A stretch of 64,000 nt of DNA from Craterostigma plantagineum (GCA_027422505.1 JAPQWV010001098.1:61001-125000), one strand, 5' to 3'. Positions 11,150 through 23,296 are shown, numbered from the stretch's first letter. The notes: generated by a model not told the origin, from the letters alone. Numbers and translations: made by a program.

Positions 11150-13958
11150 CATGCTCAAAATTCCTGAGTGTGGTCCTTTGCTCCAGTCGCTCCTCGATAT
11201 CAAGTAGTTCCATTAGGAGCGGATGTCTCTCACGTACCTATGGATCCTCAGCATCGTCTCTCTGTTGATCTCTTCCAACCGTTTCTCTATGTTTTGCGTG
11301 ATGACCTTGAGCGTTCCATCACAAAATTTGTGCAGTCTTCAACATCAACCTAGTTTTCTTAGCGATAGGGTTGTGGTAAGTGATGCCTAGGACTGAGTTG
11401 ATGCGCACGTGATTATTGGGAAGCCCTTCGATCTCAGGTCCCTTGTTGAGCGGTGCGGTCACGTTGACCTTCTTCATGTTGCTCTCCAGAGCCATCTGAA
11501 GGTTGTGCGCGGCGAAGTACTTGACTTGGCGCATCATGTACCGGTAGAGTCCCTCGAGTCCTTCTTTCTTGATGAAGCCTTGAGGACCCTTATATTTCTC
11601 CAAACAGCTGGTAGAGGTTGTACACCTCCTCGGCAGGGAGATACGGTAGGTCGCTCTCGTTCAGTTCCTCTTGAGTCCTGTCTGCCCGCTCGATGGGGTA
11701 GTACGCTGTTGGAAGTCCACCTTTGGTACATAAGACACTGAGGAGCTGACAAATGGGAGGTAGACTCTTATAGTGGCTCTTGGCTTGTTCTTTAGTCATC
11801 CCCAGTCTCATGTCAGGTCCAAGGTGGGTCAGCATCCAGAGATATGTCATTCTCTTTTGCTGATCCAGTGGAAGATTCCTCTTAACTCGAACTCATTTGA
11901 CTTCTTAACCTTGTCCGGTGACCTCCAAATGTGCTCTTGAATTTCTTCAAGGAATGGGATTTCTATTCTGATGTTCTAACATGGCGTGTCATCCGAACAG
12001 TCCCTGGTATTTGTCGGAGGAAACCGCCCATTGCGCAATCAACTATGGAAGCCTTGGGAGCTCTTATTCGTGATCTTAACCTTCCTGAAGCTCATCATCT
12101 TCTACCAGCATTAGGTCCACCGAAGCTTGATGTAAGAACTGACGAACGTCCTTAAGACGTTGTCTCTAATGCTCATGGGGCATGGAATGGGTCATCCACT
12201 GTCCTTCGAATTTGTACTTGTCGAGGAATTCATGGGGATTGACACCATGTCCTGACGGTCCTGATTGGTCTTGGGCTTCTGAGGGAGTAGCTTGAGTCTG
12301 CGCCAGGGCCACGAGCATGGCGGCACTTGCTTATTCTTCCGGATGCAAGGGGCTTGTGAGAATCGTTGGTGTAGGCGGAGGCATCCTTAAGGTAAAGGAT
12401 GGTGGGTCGGTTTGGGTTCGATGAGTGGTGCGGTGTGTGGTGGTGGTTGTTTGGGTAGTGGGTTGCGAGGTTTCAGCGACTCCAACGCTCGTCTGTGCGG
12501 CGCCCGAGCCTTGTCTCTGACTTCTTGTCATGATCCTACGTCTTTTCTCCCCCTCATGACGACCTTGATCATCTGGGTCATCATGGCGATGTCTGGAGCG
12601 GGAGTCTTGTCCTCGGCATGATTCGGTAGGATCAGGACGGTCCATGAGACGGCGGAAGAGATCCTCTTCTTCTGACGTTCGAGTAGTCAACTCGAGTAGA
12701 CGGGCGACTAATATTGAGTGTATGTCGCTGATGGGTATGCTGGATGGGTTTATGAGGTTGTGTGTGAGGATGGGTGTGGCAATATGGAAGGGTTGTGTGG
12801 GTTGAGTGGGTGTGAGGATAGGTTGTGAAGAAGACAGCTCCGAGACGGGTGCTTTCCCACGATCTTGGCGGGACGTCTCGATGGCATTCTGCATGCTCTC
12901 CATGATTTTGTCTTCGAAAGCACTCAAATCTGTGGAGAGAGCGGGCTGTAGACGGTCTTCGATCACATATGGGACGGACTCCTCCGTCGATGATGGACCA
13001 GCAGTGTCGTTTGTTGACAACTCTTGAGCAGACACCGGCTCCTCATGTTGGCTCGTAGTCACTTGAGGTTGTGACTATTCTAGACTTCCACTCAATCCTT
13101 GAGTCGAATCTTAGAGATTCTCCTCTATGGGTGTTGGTTCAGAGTGAACCTACATATCAGACACGGTTGGGACTGGGCCGGTGATGATTGGCAGCTGGAC
13201 TTCGCCCTCAGTGCTTGGAGTGATGACACGCACTGCGTCTGATGTGGTGGTGACGGTGGTGAAGAGGGACTCTAATTGGATTGTCAATCGGCTTGGATTC
13301 CGTTCATGAGTTGAATCTCCTCATCTGACTCGGTGTCTGATGATGTAGCCGGGTGAGGGGAAGGTTCTCGTGCAACATCCTCTCCCGCTTGTTCCGTCAC
13401 CTGAGGCTCGTTTGGTTGAATCGTGGAAGTTAAAGCCTCGGTCTCTAGCGATGTAGCCAGTGGAGGTGAGGTGTGCCCCGGTTCAGCTCCAGGCTGTGTT
13501 GCCTATTATAGGATCTCCTCAAGCGATCCTTTGAACATGCCGACAACGATGGGCACTTCAGCACCTAGTGGTTGTTGTGGAGCCTCTAGTTCCAACTTGT
13601 CTGCCACAGCATCAATCAACGTGGCATCTTCATCAGGTATTTGCACGTCCTGAATTGGAGGCTCCTGTTCTAGCTCCTCGGCCACCTGGTCTATCAATTC
13701 GGCCTCGAGGCTAGGTGGTTGCTGTTGGTGGGGAGGGCTCACATTAAAATCTATCGGGGGCTCTCTGATCATCTGTTCGGTGAGATGATAGTCTCGGCAA
13801 AATCTTTGGCATTCGTCTCTCGAGGGGTCGTCGAGCCCGCAGCAGCTCGAACGGAATGGCCATGGACGACTGGTCTAAATCCGCCAGCTTTGGGTTGTGG
13901 AAGAATTTTAGCTACGGTGGTTGGTAATTGCCTCCGGGAGGTAGACGAGGGATGCTCT
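11150..13958 (-). pseudogene. Copia B extra ORF downstream of pol (SIRE-like additional/env-like ORF), broken
   Basis: Between the 3' LTR and the truncation at 13958 lies 2.8 kb of sense-strand coding remnants. The 5' half (13772-12331) is Pro/Ser/Thr/Gln-rich and acidic, with a basic RRRIMTRSQRQ patch. The 3' half (11850-11319) is a folded-looking domain with GPDMRLGMTKEQAKSHYKSL, ERADRTQEELNESDLPYL, GPQGFIKKEGLEGLYRYMMRQVKYFAAHNLQMALE pieces. The same domain recurs after RNase H in Copia C (15088-14453), which fixes its place and orientation in the family. Position after pol matches the extra ORF of SIRE/Maximus Copia elements. I do not know its function; it may belong to a plant-transposon protein family of unknown role. 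Stops and frameshifts break it at about 11600, 11870-12330 and 13070-13500. Confidence 0.65.
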
Positions 13959-14306
13959 TGTTAGATCCTCGATTATCAACTCAAACAATCCTAGGCATGA
14001 AGTCTAAGGTAATCGACTATAATGATAGAAATTGAATCTCGATCGAAAACCTTTATTTGAAGAACGCGAGAGACAACTGTTAGTGTGAGAAATTTTTGCT
14101 GTTTCTCTCTCTAGAATTTAATTCGAAAGCCTTTCGGATTGATTCTTTAATTTTCTGTATTCAGCTCAATTGTTTGTATAAGTATTTATACCAAACAAGC
14201 TTGGTATAAATAACAAACTAGTCCTAATTTATGGACTAATACAAATAAAGCCCCTAATTACAAGGACAACTAATGAAATCAAGCACAATAAGATATAGTC
14301 TCTACA
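13959..14306 (-). mobile_element. Copia C 3' LTR, complete (348 bp)
   Basis: Plus strand starts TGTTAGATCC and ends AGTCTCTACA, giving TG...CA ends; the sequence is a diverged relative of the LTR at 10722. The minus-strand polypurine tract ATGGGGAGAT lies immediately inside. The flank to the left is Copia B extra-ORF sequence, so element C or its remnant sits against element B. Confidence 0.88.
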
Positions 14307-14316
14307 ATCTCCCCAT
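14307..14316 (-). promoter_or_regulatory. Copia C polypurine tract
   Basis: Minus strand ATGGGGAGAT directly abuts the LTR start TGTAGAGAC. This is the usual plus-strand DNA priming site of an LTR retrotransposon. Confidence 0.75.
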
Positions 14317-14452
14317 TTGTTCTTGATTGCTCTTCAGTTCCATTTGTCCTTGTCGGGCAAGTACGATCTTCTCAAGCCCAGCGCATGCTCAAAATTCCTT
14401 AGACTGTTTCGTAGCTCCACGTGCTCCTCGATGTCATCAAGGAGTTCCAGCA

Positions 14453-15088
14453 TCAGTGATTGCTTTCTTCCAGTCTATGCTCTATATTCATCCTGACGAC
14501 CTTGAGCATCCCATCACAAGGTTGGTGGATCTCAGTCTTCAGCAGCATCGTATTCTTCTTCGCGATTGGATTGTGGTAGGTGATGCCTAGGACTGAGTTG
14601 ATGTGCACGTGATTGTTGGGAAGCCTTTCGATTTCAGGTCCTTTGTTGAGCAGAGCGGTCATGTTGACCTTCTTCATGTTGCTCTCCAGAGTCATCTGAA
14701 GGTTGTGCGCGGCGAAGTACTTGACTTGGCGCATAATGAACCGGTAGAGTCCCTCCAGTCCTTCTTTCTTGATGAAGCCTTGAGGACCCTTGTACTTCCC
14801 TACGTAGAGTTGGTAGAGACGGTACACCTCTTCGTAAGAAAGGTAGGGTAGGTTGCTCTCGCTGAGTTCTTCTCGAGTTCTGTCTACTCGCTCAATTACA
14901 TACAATGGTGTTGGAAGTCCTCCTTTGGCGCAGTAGACACTTAGCAGCTGGTAGATAGAATATAGACTCTTATAATGATTCCTTGCTTGCGTTTTAGTCA
15001 TCTTCATCCTCACATCCGGTCCGAGATGGGCAGCATCAAAAGATATGTCACGGAGTAATGTGATAGCATGGAAGATCAGGTAAAGCAC
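14453..15088 (-). CDS. Copia C extra ORF downstream of pol, open but N-terminally truncated
   Basis: A 211-codon open frame on the minus strand lies between RNase H and the 3' LTR. It repeats, at clear similarity, the C-terminal domain of the Copia B extra ORF (GPDVRMKMTKTQARNHYKSL, VDRTREELSESNLPYL, KKEGLEGLYRFIMRQVKYFAAHN, NNHVHINSVLGITYHNPIAKK). The Pro/Ser-rich N-terminal part that occupies 1.7 kb in Copia B is absent: this frame begins 24 bp after the RNase H frame ends. No transmembrane segment or signal peptide is obvious, so an envelope role is not supported here. Frame preservation in an otherwise broken element is notable but may be chance. Confidence 0.6.
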   Translation of the reverse strand: MLYLIFHAITLLRDISFDAAHLGPDVRMKMTKTQARNHYKSLYSIYQLLSVYCAKGGLPTPLYVIERVDRTREELSESNLPYLSYEEVYRLYQLYVGKYKGPQGFIKKEGLEGLYRFIMRQVKYFAAHNLQMTLESNMKKVNMTALLNKGPEIERLPNNHVHINSVLGITYHNPIAKKNTMLLKTEIHQPCDGMLKVVRMNIEHRLEESNH

Positions 15089-15111
15089 ATATCACGGGAG
15101 ACTCAACATGC

Positions 15112-15604
15112 CTAATTTTCCGACAAGGAATTGGAATCGTTTTCATCCAAAGGCTTGGTGAAAATATCGGCTAATTGGTACTTCGTGTTCACAAAATACA
15201 TGTTGACTGTGCCCTTTTCGACGTGATCTTTGATAAAGTGATATCTAATGTCTATGTGCTTCGTGCCTGAATGGTGAACAGGATTGCACGTAATCGCAAT
15301 GGCACTTTGGCTATCACCATATATGGGTATATTATTTAAATTGTACCCATAATCGCGAGCTGAGTCAGCATCCACAGCATCTGCGCACAACAGCTGACGG
15401 CTGCGACGTATTCAGCTTCAGCCGTCGAAGTTGAGACGCACTTTTGCTTTTTGGATGACCAGCAGACTTGCTTTTTGCCTAGAAATTGAGCGCCAGCGGA
15501 GGTGCTTTTCCTATCCATTCGGCAACCTACATAATCAACGTCAGTGTAGCCGATAAGTTTGAAGTTCGTACCTTTAGGATACCACAGTCCTAAGGTAGAT
15601 GTGC
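15112..15604 (-). pseudogene. Copia C RNase H domain
   Basis: Minus-strand frames give DVDYVGCRMDRKSTSAG, then STSTAEAEYVAA, IYGDSQSAIAI, HIDIRYHFIKDHVEKG and QLADIFTKPLDE, the Copia RNase H signature ending the polyprotein. A frame change near 15370 separates the two open pieces (15809-15336 and 15390-15112). The first catalytic Asp region reads TDVDYVG. Confidence 0.85.
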
Positions 15605-16808
15605 CCTTGAGGCAGCGAAGAATACGCTTCATCGCAAGCATGTGAGATTCCTTGGGATCGGGTTGGAAGTGGGCACAGAGACAGGCAGCAAACATGATGT
15701 CCGACCAGCTATAAGTTAGGTAGAGAAGAGATCCAATTATGCTGCGATAGAGTGTAGTGTCGACCGATTTTCCTGTGGAATCTGCATCCAACTTGCAGCT
15801 TGTTGACATGGGAGTGTTAGAGGCTTGCTCTGATCTTGATGGAACTTTTTCAAGATGTCGTTTATGTACTTAGTTTGACTGATAAATATTCCGTCATCGA
15901 GCTGCCTGACTTGAAGTCCTAGGAAGAATTGCATCTCTCCCATGTGGCTCATTTCGAATTTACTCTTCATGAGATCTCCAAACTTCTTGCAAAGCCGCAG
16001 ATTAGTAGAACCAAAATGATGTCGTCGACGTAAACCTGGACGACCATCAGGTCGTATCGATCATTCCTCGGATAAATCCAGACATTACGAGAAGTTACTC
16101 AAGACATCATACCGAGCACGTGGGACTTGTTTTAGTCCATAGAGAGCTTTATCCAATCGATAGACGTGATCGGGGTGTTCTTGATCAATGAAGCCTTAAG
16201 GTAGCGAAGAATACGCTTCACCGCGAGCATGTGGGATTCTTTGGGATCGGCTTGGAAGCGGGCACAAAGACAAGTGGCAAACATGATATCCGACCGTCTA
16301 GAAGTGAGGTAGAGAAAAGATCCAATTATGCTCCGATAGAGTGTGATGTCGACCGATTTTCCTGTGGGATCGGCATCCAACTTGCAACTTGTTGACATGG
16401 TAGTGCTGAGAGGCTTGCTCTGATCTTGATGAAACTTTTCAGGATATCCTTAATATATTTTGTTTGACTGATAAATATCCCATCATCGAGCTGCCTGACT
16501 TGAAGTCCTAGGAAAAATTGTCTCCTATGTGGCTCATTTTGAATTTACTCTTCATGAGATCTCCAAACTTCTTGCAAAGTCGTGGATTTGTTGAACCGAA
16601 AATGATGTCGTCGACGTAAACTCGAACGACCATCAGATCCTTGTCTTGCCATTTGATGAAGAGGGTCGTATCGATTGTTCCTCGAATAAATCCAGACATT
16701 ATGAGGAAGTCACTCAGGACATCATACCAAGCACGTGGGGCTTGTCTTAGTCCGTAAAGAGCTTTATCCAATCGATAGACGTGATTGGGATGTTCTTGAT
16801 CAACGAAG
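15605..16808 (-). repeat. Tandem duplication (~0.6 kb x2) of the RT C-terminus / RNase H start inside Copia C
   Basis: Bases 15605-16191 and 16192-16808 carry the same segment: from ccttgaggcagcgaag (RNase H side) to ttgatcaatgaag (RT side), with the MSTSCKLDAD...LYRSIIGS and QVRQLDDGIFISQTKYI stretches present twice. The left copy lacks about 25 bp found in the right copy near 16640, after the catcag stretch at about 16045. The duplication puts RNase H start codons between two copies of the RT end and destroys the polyprotein. It is independent of the array at 1-4160 but of the same kind. Confidence 0.85.
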
Positions 16809-17026
16809 CCGTCTGACTGAGCGACAAAGACTTCTTCTTTTAGTACGCCGTTGAGAAAGGCGGTTTTAACATCCATTTGATAGACCTTGAATTCTTTATG
16901 AGCCGCGTAAGACAATAAGAGACAAATGGCTTCGATTCGGGCAACATGAGCATATGTCTCGTCGTAGTCGACGCCTTCCTGTTGGTTATGTCCCTTTCCA
17001 ACTAATCTTGCCTTGTTCCTGATCAC
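16508..17026 (-). pseudogene. Copia C reverse transcriptase (SIRE/Maximus type)
   Basis: The minus-strand frame contains [55 protein letters not shown] and [20 protein letters not shown]. The YVDD box is the RT active site; the IIFGST tail is what I associate with the SIRE/Maximus lineage, consistent with the extra 3' ORF. The frame is open for 172 codons and then breaks near 16508, at the GEMQFFLG stretch. Confidence 0.85.
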
Positions 17027-17623
17027 TTCGCCATCTTCATTCTTTTTGCTCTTAAATACCCATTTCGTACCGATGATACTTTTCCCATGCAGACGGGGTA
17101 CTAATTTCCAGACTTAAAGACGCTCGAATTGATTGATTTCCTCTTGCATCGCAAATATCCAATCCGGCTCTTGTAGTGCGTCTGCTACCTTAGTAGGCTC
17201 ATTTTGGCTTAAGAAGTAGCTGAAGAGACTGTGTTGATGACATGTCCTTACACCGCTCGAAGGATCGCCAATTATCTGATCAATCGGGTGAGCTCTAGTC
17301 CACTTGTGCTCATGGGGCAAAGCTGAAGATGAAGCATCAGCCATTTGTGGGTCTAGATTTCCAATGATCTCCGATTGGTCACTTGTGTGAGGAAGTTCCA
17401 AATCTGCACTTGGAAGGAGCGACTCTGATGATTCTTCCTCAACAGCCATTGTAGGTTCGTCATTATTCTGTGGCAATTCTGAATCGGGTGAGGTAGGGAC
17501 CGTTGAAGAGCTTGGTACATCGGCCACATCGGGTGTAGGACTGATGGTGATTGGCTGATGTAGAGGCTCAAAGAGGGAATCCAAGTCTTCTAACACAATT
17601 CTTATAGCTTCTTCTGGCGTTGA
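17027..17623 (-). pseudogene. Copia C integrase-RT linker
   Basis: An open acidic Ser/Thr/Pro-rich stretch (17596-17114) ends in EPTKVADALQEPDWIFAMQEEINQFERL, the conserved lead-in to Copia RT. The linking segment 17113-17027 ([23 protein letters not shown], broken by a stop at about 17115) joins it to the RT frame. Confidence 0.75.
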
Positions 17624-18603
17624 TTACTGAGTTGTTGCCATCTTCTGTTGGTTTTGTGCCAACACACCAGTGAAAACGGGTTCTGAGATGTCGTCTTCAG
17701 AAGCTAGCTGGTTAGGCACGGGTCCTGAACTGAGGTGTTCAGGAGCCATATCTGTCACTTCGTGAAAAGTGACGTTGTAGCTTTCCTTAATCGTACGGTT
17801 GGACTTGATGTATACTCGGTATGCTTTTGAGGTTGACGAATACTCGACGAAGGTTCCTTCGAATGCTTTAGGGTCGAACTTGGCGTGTTGCTCTCTGTCG
17901 TTCGCCACAAAGCACTTGCACCCGAAGATTTTGAAAAATGAGATGTTGGGTACTCTCTTATTTAAGATCTCGTACGGAGTTTTGTTGAAACATTTGTGAA
18001 CCACGGTCCTGTTTTGGGTAAAACAAGCAGTATTTACTACTTCAGCCCAAAGGAAGTGTGGGAGGCCGGAATGAATCAGCATCGTGCTAGCGGCTTCCGC
18101 TAGAGTTCTGTTTTTCCTTTCAACGACCCCGTTTTGTTGAGGTGTTTTTGCGGCTGAGAATTGTTGACTAATTTCAAGTTTCTGATAAAACTCGCTGAGA
18201 TATTTGTTCTTGAACTCATTGCCGTTGTCTGTTCTAATAACTTGAATAGTCTGTTGCAGCAAATTTTGAGTAGAGTTCACAAAATTAATAATCAAGTCCC
18301 CTGTCTCATCCTTAGTTCAGAGGAACTTTGTCCAGGTGTAGCGGAGAAGTCATCGACGCTAACTAGCACGTACTTGCGTCCATTGATACTCTGTGTTTGC
18401 ATGGCCCCACAGAGGTCCATATGGATTAGTTCCAAAGGACGAGAGGTGGGCACATTATGCTTGACATGATGAGATGCTCGCTTCATTTTCCCTAATTGAC
18501 AGGCTGAACATTGAGGCTCCTTTTGTGGAATTGTAATTGGAAGACCGTGGACCAATTTTTGCTTAGAGAGGCGTTGAAGGTCTTTCATATTCAGATGAGA
18601 CAT
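17624..18603 (-). pseudogene. Copia C integrase, one frame break
   Basis: The two overlapping open frames give the GAG-pre-integrase end (MSHLNMKDLQRLSKQKLVHG), the CSACQLGKMKRASH zinc-binding part, HMDLCGAM (first catalytic Asp), RTDNGNEF (second Asp) and TPQQNGVVERKNRT (catalytic Glu). A frame break lies near 18292-18300. Integrase would insert element cDNA into the genome; here it is not expressible as one protein. Confidence 0.88.
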
Positions 18604-19026
18604 TCGGCCATAAGCTGATCCTCTGTATCACAGTCTGAGAAATGAGGCATACAGCTGTCGAGGGCCGCACGGACGTCAGGTTGATCGTGTAAAGATTGGA
18701 TTTCCGAAGTCTGTAGAGGAGTTCTATGTCCTGATTATCCAAAATTCTGCATCGATCAGCGTGAAAGACCACTTGAAATCCTTTGTCGCAGAATTGGCCT
18801 ATGCTGAACAAGTTATAGCGGAGCCCTTCGACTAAGAGACATCTTTTATCGTCAGAATTTTCAAAATAATATCCCCAAGTCCTATAATGGGGGCTGAGTC
18901 ATTGTTCTCGAATCTAACTTTGCCATTTGATCGGTCTTTGTAGTTGCTCAGCAGCTCTTGATTTCCCGTCATGTGTGTGGAGCAACCAGAGTCGAGATAC
19001 CACACATGATGGATCTGCATAGACAA
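18604..19026 (-). pseudogene. Copia C protease and pre-integrase segment
   Basis: Minus strand shows VWYLDSGCSTHMTGNQELL (DSG active site), IIGLGDIILKILTIKDVS, then in another frame MFSIGQFCDKGFQVVFHADRCRILDNQ. This is the normal junction that the 1-4160 array has lost. A frameshift lies at about 18830. Confidence 0.85.
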
Positions 19027-21056
19027 TTTAGAGAACTATAGATACCCACTTAAAAATGGGTCCTCTCGGATTAGCACATGTAGAATTTGATTCAGATATG
19101 GTTCCTAAATTGTTATTTGAAGGAGTTTTAATAACCCAAGTTACTTTCAAAGAAGTGGTTTTGGGTTTAACATCTTTGGTTGACTTGGCCTTCTTGGCGG
19201 CTGTCTTCCTAGGCGGAGATTTAGGAACCCATTTGGATTGAACCTTGCAGGGAAGGCTAATTTTTGCTCGTACGAATGCTTTTGTAGGCTTGGCCAAGGA
19301 AAAGATATTTTGTTTTGATAATCTCCTAAAGTGTTTAGGGGATTCAATCTTTAAGGGATACCTCAGGTGAGAGCAAGAATGAACAGCGTGATATGCTTTT
19401 TTTATGGCGGGATCTTGTTTCCTACGGTTTATCCTAGATGCATTTGTCTTAGTATGAATATCCTTGATTTGTGAAGTCGAGCCTATTTCGTAGTTGTTGC
19501 TTCTAAAGGTGAGGTTGAAGTGAACAAGTAGAAGCAATTATTTGAAAAGTAGAAATGACCCTTTTATTTCTACGAGTGTCTTTTATTTGAACTGAAGGAG
19601 TAACATTCTTAAAAACATCCAAATCTACTGGCTCCTTCTTAACACTAGACACTCTCGCCTTCGTTTTTAGTGCTGCCCCTATGCACCCTATAAAGGTAGG
19701 AGAAATAGATTTAGACTTAGCACTTTTAACAAAATTAACACTACATTTTTTTATCTTTTGAAGGCGTTTTTTCTATTTTCACGCTTTTCACAAGAGCGTG
19801 AGAGGTATCTTGGGAAGATGAGGAAGCTTTGAGATTTTCCATCTCTTGTAAAAACTTGTTCTTTTCAGCTTCGAAGTTCTCTCGTTCATTGTTTAATTTC
19901 GCCTGAGATTCCTCTATCTGTTTTATGATGGGAGGTTTGTAGAGAGAATTTCTATAATGAATGTCTTTGGCTTCCTCGTAGAATGTTTGAGGGTCAGGAG
20001 GTTGAACTAAGTCACAGGCAGGAGTTAGAGACGATTTTATATTTTCGATTTTATATTTTTATCTCTGTCGTTTAGCTCTGTGTAGTCGAAGGGGATTTGA
20101 GCCCTTTTTGCAGTTTTTCTCTTGGCGATTTCTAGATCATCTTGTTCTTTTGCTTCAGTAAATGCCCTGAGAGTGGTTATCTCTAACACCATGTGCTTTA
20201 TGTCATACATTTCTTTTTTCTTGAGCATGCATGGATTAGTTAAACCTATACCTTCTAAAGGATTATAGAAATCTAAATCCTTGGGCTGATTTAGAAATAT
20301 AGTTTGTTCAGAATGGCCCATCGCGTAAGAAGATCGTCTAATTTCTTAATTTTTGCATATAATTTCTTACGTTCCTCGCTTCAGAGAGCATCAGGCATCA
20401 ATTTCTTTACTAAGTTCACTAATTTTTTCATTAGATATTTCTAATTGAGATTCCAAGTTAGTGATCTTAGTGGTAGCTTCGGTTAACCTACAATTGAGGG
20501 TGGCTTTCTCATTAAGATTCCTAACCAAGCAATTGTAGTTGTTTGCTAGCCTATCTTCTAATTGTTTAATTTTTCATTATACTGCCCCATTTGAGGTTGA
20601 CTAGTCTCCCTAGAATGTAGGCTCTTTGTAAGTTCTTCTATTTTTGTACTAGAGCTTCTAAGTTCTGATTCGAGACTAATAATCTTTACCTGAGACTTAG
20701 AAAGTTTGGCCTCTACTTCCTTTATACTTTTCTGCTCACGTTTCACGTTAGCGTATTTTATGTTATACAATTCTAACATGGTCAATAATGTGGAAGTAGA
20801 GACTACCTCTTGTGATGAGGTGGATGCATCGTCATCGTTCGTCTAGCTTGAGGTTTCGGCATCCAAGGCGTTCTCCAGGCGGGCCATGAGGGCTAAATTC
20901 TCCCCTTCGGGATTGGATGTGTCTTCGAGCCAGGGGTCCTGCTCTGCCATGAGGGCTATTCCAGCTTCCTTTTGTTTTGAGAGTTGAAGCTTTCTGGAGT
21001 AGTAACTAGCATCTCTCTTATTGGGGAGAGTGCATTCTCTGTAAAATGACCAGGCT
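19027..21056 (-). pseudogene. Copia C gag C-terminal half, truncated at the zinc knuckle
   Basis: Broken frames at 19537-19028, 20321-20037 and 20785-20558 match the linker and coiled-coil regions of Copia A and E gag (ELYNIKYANVKREQKSIKEVEAKL and similar). At about 21050 the sequence reaches the ECTLP side of the zinc knuckle and switches abruptly to opposite-strand Copia D sequence. Gag N-terminus, leader and 5' LTR of C are missing. Confidence 0.8.
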
Positions 21057-23296
21057 TGATCACTTGAGATTTACATCACCCGAACCATAAACTATTTAAA
21101 ATTTTGTTTTGTTTCCAAACTTGACTATATTGTTTGAAGCTAACTTTTCATTTCACAGATCATTTCCACGTAACGATCACTACCAAACAACAACAAATGG
21201 ACTCCTTAGCTATGGGAAGCGATGTTCATGTACAAGTTTTGAGACGCGAGGATTTTGGAGTCTAGAGAAGCAGATTTCTCAACTTTCTTGAAATAAAAGA
21301 CAACAACAAGGACATCATCGAGTCCCTTGAGAAAGGACCACAAGAAGTCTGGGTCACAGTCCGTGGTGATGATACAGTCACCCCAGCAGTTCAGGGAGGC
21401 AGAATGCTCAAATCTCATTCGCAATACACTGAAGCAGAAAGAAAACGAGCTAAAGCAAATCTTCTGCCAAGAAACTATCTGATGCAAGCGTTGCCGGATG
21501 ACATACTGATCCAAGTCGACAGCTTCCCAACTGCTAAACCAATGTGGGATGAAGTCGCATATTTAATGCAAGGAACGGACAATGCACTAAGAGCTAAGAA
21601 AGCCAATACCCTAGCAGCATATGACTCCTTCAAGGCCAAGCCCGATTAACAAATTGGTGAGACCTACAACAGGTTCATGGTCCTTGTGAACGAACTAAGA
21701 AAGATAAGCATCATTAAAACGAACATGGAACTCAACGTCAAATTTCTCACCTCACTGCATCCAGAATGGAAAAGAGTCACCACACACTTCAGACTTAACA
21801 AGGACCTTGACCAATTGACATTCACAGCATTTATGAATGTCTCGAGCAGCATAGTGACGATGTTCTTCAAGAAATCAGAGATAAAAAGGGTAAAGCAGTG
21901 ATAGACCCTATTGGCCTAGTAACATACACAACTCTTGAAACAATCACAAAATCTGCATGGAACAAGTCTGCTAAGTCATCTAGTCCATTAGACAGTGAAG
22001 ACTCCGAATCAGAATCAGATCCCGAATTCAAAGACTTCGAGAAACAGGTGGTTTACATAACAAAAAAATGGCAAAACAGTATTTCAAGAAGTCATCATCA
22101 TCTGCCAATCGACAAAGGGTCTCGTCAAGCTCCAAACAACCACCAAAATCTTTCCAAAGTCCGACACTAGGAATGACCCTGAACCTAGCAAATGTTTTAA
22201 TTGCGGAAAGCCTGGACACTTTGCTAGAGACTGCTACCTTCCTAAGAAAAAGGATGAGGAATACTACACCAGGAAATTTCAGTTGAGACAGAAGAAATCT
22301 GGAGTTGCATTGATGGCTGTAACAGGACCACTGGCTAGACGACACGTCTGAAAGTGAGACAGAGAAGATAGCCCTGATGGCTCTGGTGGAAGAAGGTGAC
22401 TCTGAGCAGAAGGACCTAGAAGCCAATGTTGATACTGAGGACAAAGAGCTGTCTTCAGGAAAGGAGGTAGAATCTCTTAACCGTAGACTATATTCTGAAC
22501 TTCAAGAAAAATACGCAATACTTCAAAATGAACTTAAATACTTCAGGTCAACAGAAGTGAAGTTAACTAATACATTAGAAACTCTAGATACGACCCGTGA
22601 AGAAGTAAGTAGATTAGAAACTTTCTTAGCTGACTCGAGAGCTAACTTATCTGAATCTGAATCAAAAGTCAACGACTTACAAGCTTATTTTGACAATAAT
22701 TATGCATGTCTACTTACGCAATTACGAGATAACAGCAACCTAGATTGTCTGCTAGAAGTAGCACAGTCAAAAATTGATAGTCGTGACCTAGAATAGAAGG
22801 TTTTAAAACACATATTAGTGAGCTAAAGGCCAAATGGACAACGAGCGAAGACGAGCGAATTACTAAAACATGCGATTTCAAAATTTTAAGCAATGAGCAC
22901 GTAAAGTTATATGCTAAGATTAAGAAGCTAGAGGACTGACTTACTAAGAGAGGACAAACAGATAGAATGATCTTCTTGATAAGCCTAGAGACAGAGAATT
23001 CTATGACACACGTGAAGGATTAGGTTTCAATCCAGACTCTATCCCAATAGTAAAGAAACCTCTACCTCTCTATGATGTTAGTTTCTTCGGATTAAATTTG
23101 CCTTGTCCGATGCCTTTCGCGAGCTTATCTGCACTCGATGCGCTAGAAAAGAAAAAGAGAAATAGAAAGGATCGGACATAAATCTCTCTTAACTATGACG
23201 AACTGAATAATAGTTACAATACAAGGGAGATACCATGGTCTAATCCTGATGACTACTTACCTATCTATACACCTTCATCTGATGAGGTGTACCTCT
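21057..23296 (+). pseudogene. Copia D gag (plus strand), 5' part, broken
   Basis: After a 140 bp leader, ATG at 21197 opens MDSLAMGSDVHVQVL, and the next conserved Trp of the FGVWRSRF core is a TAG stop. The reading then continues with FLNFLEIKDNNKDIIESLE, SQYTEAERKRAKANLLPRNYLMQAL, LHPEWKRVTTHFRL and a complete zinc knuckle CFNCGKPGHFARDC at about 22192-22233. A Glu/Leu-rich coiled coil (22377-22796) follows. Frame changes and stops occur at about 21648, 21900, 22170, 22290 and 22796. This is the same gag family as A, C and E but more diverged and on the opposite strand. It is interrupted by Cassandra at 23297. Confidence 0.82.
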
